From NCBI GenBank assembly GCA_963824085.1, contig CAWGNT010000019.1:1-64000 (forward strand): a stretch of DNA of 64,000 nucleotides, written 5' to 3'. The stretch comes from JARRNE01 sp963824085. GTDB taxonomy: Bacteria; Pseudomonadota; Gammaproteobacteria; Chromatiales; Chromatiaceae. Below, piece by piece: positions 61,068 through 64,000 of this stretch; position 1 is the stretch's first letter, and the number at the start of each line of letters is the position of its first letter. The position numbers were made by a program, and so were the translations under genes. The notes under the pieces were generated by a model. The model was not told the DNA's origin. It saw only the letters and a list, made by a program, of their open reading frames with translations, and made no database searches.

Positions 61068-64000
61068 TCAGCTGTCCTCTGTCATCTGTTCCCTGTCCTC
61101 CAGCAGCGCCAAGAGGCCTCGCACCGGGATCGCCACCCACTCGGGACGGCTGCCGAGCTCGTAACGGACCTCGTACAGCGCCTTCTCCAAGGTGAAGAGG
61201 TCGATCAGGCGGTCCGCGTGCTCGTCCGACGCCGGGTATGAGGGCGATCCCTCCGCCGCCTCTCGATACCCTGCGAGGAAGACGTCGGTCATCTCCCGCG
61301 CCCAGCGGGTCGTCAGGACCTCGAGCCGTGTGCGCTCCTCCGGGCGCTGGCAGACCGAGTGATCGAGCGCCGCGTAACCCGCGTAGTCGAAAGATCGGAC
61401 CATCCCGGCAACGTCGACCAAGGGTGAGTGCTTCGCACGGCGCTCGGCGAGCGGGCGGGCCGGCTCGCCCTCGAAATCGATCAGGACCACGTCGTTCATG
61501 ACGACCAGCACCTGCCCCAGGTGGAAGTCGCCGTGGTAGCGGGTCTTGACGGCATCGACCTGCTCGGGCGTCAGCTCGCCGATGCGCTCCAGAAGTGCGG
61601 CCCGACGGTCAAGCAGCTTAGCGGCCTGCTCGCGCACCCAGTCGGGTAGCTCCCCCAGGCGCTCGGCGAGCCGGTTCAGCGTCTCATCGGCCTCCCTCTG
61701 GACGCGCGAGCGCCAACCGGCGAGATCCAGGCCAGTGATGGGCTCGGGGTCGAACTCGGGTCCGCCGCCGGTCTGGGCCAAGGCACGATGCAGCTCGGCG
61801 GTGCGCTGTCCCAGCGTGGAGACCAGGCTCTGATACGCGACCTGTGCGGCATCGATCTCCCACTCCTGCGGTGCGCGCACTCCGTAGGTCTCGCAGAAAC
61901 GGGTCAGGTGATTCAGGGTGTAGCCCCACAGATCGCCCTGGTTGTCGACGAAACCCTGCAGCAGCGCCAGGGTGGTGGAGCCGCCGTCCGTGTCCTGGTA
62001 TTCCAGGGTCCCCGCCAGGGGGACGACCTGGGAGTACGGGGATACCTCGGTGAGAAAGCGCCCCATCTCCGCCTCCGGATTGACGCCCGGGTGCACGCGC
62101 CGATAGCCCTTGAGGAAGAGCCGCTCCCCGAGGATGGCGCCGCTGTTGCTTCCTTCGGGCGGCAAGCGAAATGCGCCCGTCAGGGCCTCCTCTCCACCCA
62201 GGCGAGCGAAGGCAGCACTCGGTGAGAAGAGCAGACGTCCCGCCCCCAAGGGCGCTTCGCCACCCTCGCCGACGGCGCGCACCAGCGCCCGCACGAACCG
62301 CTCGTCCGCGAAGGCATCGCACAGCACACCCGTGGCCGAATGACGGCGAACCTTGGCCAGTGCCCCGGCAGCAACGGCCGCCACGCGAGAGGCGTCCTCG
62401 ACGTCCCACACGATCGCGAGGGGTAGGAAGTAGTCCTGACCGCGTCCGTCTGCGAGCTCCACGCGGGGCAGACAGAGGAGCCAGCCATCCCACTCCTGGC
62501 GCTCCCCGAGGACGGCAGAGCGTATGGCGGTACCTTTGGCCGCGAACCAGCGCCGCGTCGGCAGGAAGCCAGGCAGCACCTGGCGCTCCATGCGCCATAC
62601 CGCCCGTACCGCCGGGTCCTGGCGTTGGGCGCGGGCGGGCAGCAGTGTGAGCCAGCCCTCCGGCAGCACGACCACGGGAAGCTTGAACGAAGGCACACGC
62701 TCCTCGTGCCATGCGGGGGCGTCCACGTCTTGCGCGAGAAGGAACCAGTAGAAGCCATGGCTCGGCAGTGTGAGGAGGTAAGGGAGCTCGCCAATGGGCG
62801 GAAAGGGGGTACGGCCGAGCAGCTCCAGCGGCACCCGGCCCTGGAAGCGCGACAGGTCCAGCTCCACCGGCTGGGCGCTGTGGGACAGGTTGGCGACGCA
62901 CAGGACGGCCTCGTCGTCGTGCTCGCGCACGTATGCAAGAATCTTACGGTTGCCCGGATGCAGAAAGCTCAGGCTGCCGCGCCCAAAGACCTTGTGCGCT
63001 TTGCGCACTTCGATGATGCGCTTCATCCAATTGAGGTGGGAGGCGGCGGCGCGCTCCTGGGCCTCCACATTGACCGCCTGGTATCCGTACACGGGATCCA
63101 TGATGGGGGGGAAGTAGAGACGCTGGGGGTCTGCGCGCGAGAAGCCGGCGTTGCGGTCCGGCGACCACTGCATGGGCGTGCGCACCCCGTTTCGGTCACC
63201 CAAGTAGATGTTATCCCCCATCCCGAGCTCGTCACCGTAGTAGAGGATCGGGGAGCCCGGCATGGACAGCAGCAGGCTGTTCATCAGCCGGATCTTGGCC
63301 TCGTCGTTGTCGAGCAGAGTAGCCAGCCGCCGGCGGATGCCCACGTTGATGCGCATACGCGGGTCCGCCGCATAGGTCTGGTACATGTAGTCCCGCTCCT
63401 GGTCGGTGACCATCTCCAGGGTCAGCTCGTCGTGATTGCGCAGGAAGACGGCCCACTGGCTGCTCTCGGGGATCTCCGGTGTCTGCTCCATGATCTCCAC
63501 GATCGGGTGGCGGTCCTCCTGGGCGACCGCCATGTACATGCGCGGCATGAGGGGAAAGTGATAGGCCATGTGGCACTCGTCACCCTCCCCGAAATACTCG
63601 CTCACGTCCTCCGGCCACTGGTTAGCCTCCGCCAGGAACATGCGATTCTTATAGTGGGCGTCGACCACCGCACGCATCTCTCTGATGACCCTGTGGGTCT
63701 CGGGCAGGTTCTCGTTGTCGGTCCCGTCGCGCACGCACAGATAGGGGATGGCGTCCAGGCGCAGGCCGTCGACGCCCATGTCGAGCCAGAAGCGCATGAT
63801 GCGAATCACCGCCCGCACCACGTTCGGGTTGTTGTGGTTAAGGTCCGGCTGGTGGGAGAAGAAGCGGTGCCAGTAGTACTGCTGTGCAACCGGGTCCCAG
63901 GCCCAGTTGGAGGTCTCGGTATCGGTGAAGATGATGCGCGTCTCCGGGAAGCGCTTGTCGTCGTCGCTCCAGACGTAGAAGTCCCGCTTGCTCGAGCCCT
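61068..64000 (-). CDS. Trehalose synthase-maltokinase fusion (partial, cut by right edge)
   Basis: At least 977 residues; the frame is open beyond the right edge. The N-terminal part is GH13 trehalose synthase (TreS): YVWSDDDKRFPETRIIFTD, MGVDGLRLDAIPYL (Asp nucleophile), MFLAEANQWPEDV (Glu), FLRNHDELTLEM (Asp), and GSPILYYGDELGMGDN. A beta domain ends near residue 500. The C-terminal part is maltokinase (Pep2/Mak): a long kinase-like domain with RYHGDFHLGQVLVVMNDVVLIDFEGEPARPL (phosphotransferase motif). TreS interconverts maltose and trehalose; the kinase makes maltose 1-phosphate for GlgE. glgE and glgB may lie beyond the edge. Confidence 0.93.
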   Translation of the reverse strand, partial: GSSKRDFYVWSDDDKRFPETRIIFTDTETSNWAWDPVAQQYYWHRFFSHQPDLNHNNPNVVRAVIRIMRFWLDMGVDGLRLDAIPYLCVRDGTDNENLPETHRVIREMRAVVDAHYKNRMFLAEANQWPEDVSEYFGEGDECHMAYHFPLMPRMYMAVAQEDRHPIVEIMEQTPEIPESSQWAVFLRNHDELTLEMVTDQERDYMYQTYAADPRMRINVGIRRRLATLLDNDEAKIRLMNSLLLSMPGSPILYYGDELGMGDNIYLGDRNGVRTPMQWSPDRNAGFSRADPQRLYFPPIMDPVYGYQAVNVEAQERAAASHLNWMKRIIEVRKAHKVFGRGSLSFLHPGNRKILAYVREHDDEAVLCVANLSHSAQPVELDLSRFQGRVPLELLGRTPFPPIGELPYLLTLPSHGFYWFLLAQDVDAPAWHEERVPSFKLPVVVLPEGWLTLLPARAQRQDPAVRAVWRMERQVLPGFLPTRRWFAAKGTAIRSAVLGERQEWDGWLLCLPRVELADGRGQDYFLPLAIVWDVEDASRVAAVAAGALAKVRRHSATGVLCDAFADERFVRALVRAVGEGGEAPLGAGRLLFSPSAAFARLGGEEALTGAFRLPPEGSNSGAILGERLFLKGYRRVHPGVNPEAEMGRFLTEVSPYSQVVPLAGTLEYQDTDGGSTTLALLQGFVDNQGDLWGYTLNHLTRFCETYGVRAPQEWEIDAAQVAYQSLVSTLGQRTAELHRALAQTGGGPEFDPEPITGLDLAGWRSRVQREADETLNRLAERLGELPDWVREQAAKLLDRRAALLERIGELTPEQVDAVKTRYHGDFHLGQVLVVMNDVVLIDFEGEPARPLAERRAKHSPLVDVAGMVRSFDYAGYAALDHSVCQRPEERTRLEVLTTRWAREMTDVFLAGYREAAEGSPSYPASDEHADRLIDLFTLEKALYEVRYELGSRPEWVAIPVRGLLALLEDREQMTEDS

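Overview
The window is high-GC DNA from a purple sulfur bacterium or close relative, most likely in the Gammaproteobacteria (Chromatiaceae/Chromatiales). Three things point there: a sulfur-globule envelope protein gene (21358-21726), a 14-subunit-type nuo operon with fused nuoCD, and typical gammaproteobacterial small genes such as yebG and ygbA. The species is inference.

Left part (1-19.9 kb, all on the minus strand) is a type III-B (Cmr) CRISPR-Cas locus read from right to left: cas6, an NE0113-family CARF protein, a DUF2130 nuclease-like protein, cmr1, cmr2 (cas10 with an intact GGDD cyclase motif), cmr3, a toxin-antitoxin pair, cmr4, cmr5, cmr6, a CARF-HEPN ribonuclease fused to a Crn2-type ring nuclease, a DIP1984-like gene, a Card1/Can2-type nuclease, cas2, cas1, and a second divergent cas1-like gene that runs off the left edge. 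No CRISPR array lies in the window. Cas10 should make cyclic oligoadenylate, and the locus carries three separate CARF sensors plus a built-in off switch. cmr1, cmr4, cmr5, cmr6, the toxin and the Card1 gene are all broken by single-base frameshifts. nuoG, elsewhere in the window, has the same kind of lesion, so sequencing error is a serious alternative to decay.

The middle (20-38.5 kb) is an accessory zone full of scars. It holds relics of MntA-HepT, an AddA/UvrD nuclease, a BREX type 2 system (pglW and pglX fragments), a rhomboid protease, an Rhs protein, a DUF72 protein and an NDUFA9-like protein. Between them sit intact modules: the sulfur globule protein and other small exported proteins, yebG, an FHA / Ser-Thr kinase / PP2C signalling cluster, a FitAB-type pair, an AbrB-Doc pair inserted into the BREX scar, a DUF99 protein, an SDR, a large secreted protein of unknown function, ygbA and a membrane-anchored Mrr-like protein.

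The right part is orderly. The operon nuoABCDEFGHIJKLMN (38.9-54.1 kb, plus strand) encodes NADH:quinone oxidoreductase; its nuoE is an unusual tandem duplication with two complete [2Fe-2S] domains in one polypeptide. It is followed by a cytochrome b561, a SMUG1-like uracil-DNA glycosylase, and an alpha-glucan/trehalose block: GH31 alpha-glucosidase, amylosucrase and a trehalose synthase-maltokinase fusion cut by the right edge.
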